From: Croceivirga thetidis
GTDB taxonomy: Bacteria; Bacteroidota; Bacteroidia; Flavobacteriales; Flavobacteriaceae
Direction: 5' to 3'
Assembly (NCBI RefSeq): GCF_012272815.1
Contig: NZ_JAAWWL010000002.1
Span: 1-64,000 of the forward strand
DNA length: 64,000 bases
The position numbers and the translations under genes are program-made. Positions 63,791 through 64,000 of this stretch are shown piece by piece. The notes below the pieces were generated by a model. It ran no database searches, was not told where the DNA came from, and saw only the letters and a list, made by a program, of their open reading frames with translations. How positions within the stretch are numbered: the stretch's first letter is position 1; each line of letters starts with the position of its first letter.

Positions 63791-63851
63791 CCGTTAAATG
63801 ATTGATGTGTTCCGATAAAATCGGAGTCGTTTTTTGATTGGTTAATAGGTT

Positions 63852-64000
63852 TTAATAGCTCGATATGTCTCCAGAACCTGAACTTTTAGTATCTATTTTT
63901 GTTGGATTACCCTTGTAGGTAATATCACCAGACCCAGAAACTCTTGCAACCAATTCCTTATTTGCAGTCACTTTAATATCTGCTGAACCTGAAACCTTGG
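63852..64000 (-). CDS. DUF2807 (head GIN domain) protein, C-terminal end only
   Basis: The last 49 codons of a leftward gene whose start lies beyond the right edge; the stop is TAA at 63852-63854. The protein shows the DUF2807 beta-helix pattern: 'KVSGSADIKVTANKELVARVSGSGDITYKGNP' and 'SSGSGDISSY', where SGS[AG]D repeats form successive turns. DUF2807 proteins are small secreted auto-transporter-like adhesins of unknown function. Confidence 0.85.
   Translation of the reverse strand, partial: KVSGSADIKVTANKELVARVSGSGDITYKGNPTKIDTKSSGSGDISSY

Noticed and set aside
63812-63824. CCGAT/ATCGG inverted repeat as a regulatory site or terminator
   Set aside because: Five-base arms and no T-run; the strong 13-bp terminator just upstream explains transcription end better.

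Overview
The window looks like the chromosome of a member of the Flavobacteriaceae (Bacteroidota), probably a marine one related to Maribacter, Arenibacter or Muricauda; the genus is a guess. Supporting signs: moderate-to-low G+C with AT-rich spacers, few Shine-Dalgarno-like sequences, eight exact copies of the Bacteroidota -7 promoter box TAnnTTTG just upstream of genes, lipoproteins whose acylated Cys is followed by acidic residues (surface export signal), type IX secretion (T9SS) C-terminal domains, and flavobacterial gene neighbourhoods such as guaA-LysM/PBP1 and MoxR-DUF58-DUF4350-DUF4129-SpoIIM-RDD. I see no rRNA, tRNA, CRISPR array, insertion sequence or prophage.

Layout. 1-2082: 5' part of a large secreted adhesin-like gene that runs off the left edge. 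2.6-12.8 kb: housekeeping genes (guaA, a LysM/PBP1 protein, DUF922, a DUF3052/Tat-isomerase pair, DUF3820, pyrG, yidC, DUF6515). 13.1-17.6 kb: two fasciclin-repeat lipoproteins, one carrying three nearly identical 477-bp repeats. 17.9-22.5 kb: mnmA, a nitronate monooxygenase-like gene, a TPR protein and a small YfiM-like protein. 22.5-29.4 kb: the MoxR/DUF58/SpoIIM/RDD membrane cluster. 29.4-36.2 kb: a densely packed region (TRIC channel, cyclophilin, Nudix CoAse, acyltransferase, ECF sigma factor with a membrane partner, M20 amidohydrolase, NDH-2). 36.2-44.8 kb: xerD, three small outer-membrane beta-barrels, aroQ, a lipoprotein sugar dehydrogenase, lpdA, two adjacent msrB genes and a collagen-like lipoprotein. 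44.9-51.6 kb: glgB, a GH31 glucosidase, an M48 protease and an MFS transporter. 51.7-63.6 kb: two giant T9SS cargo proteins (2018 and 1862 aa), followed at the right edge by the 3' end of a DUF2807 gene.

The most unusual part is the last 12 kb. The first giant protein joins a PQQ-type sugar dehydrogenase propeller to a c-type cytochrome module with two CxxCH motifs, a PA14 domain, eleven Ig-like Big_2 repeats and a T9SS sorting domain. The second joins LVIVD/YVTN-type propellers, PKD and CBM6-like domains, a MauG/CcpA-like dihaem module, four Big_2 repeats and a T9SS sorting domain. Together they read as a candidate cell-surface redox pair: sugar oxidation in one protein, haem-based electron transfer or peroxide chemistry in the other, both displayed on long Ig-like stalks. 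This is inference from domain content, not a demonstrated system. Other notable features are three apparently leaderless genes (guaA, aroQ, MFS), a cyclophilin gene whose start and stop codons each overlap the neighbouring gene on the opposite strand, and repeat arrays that look recently homogenised.
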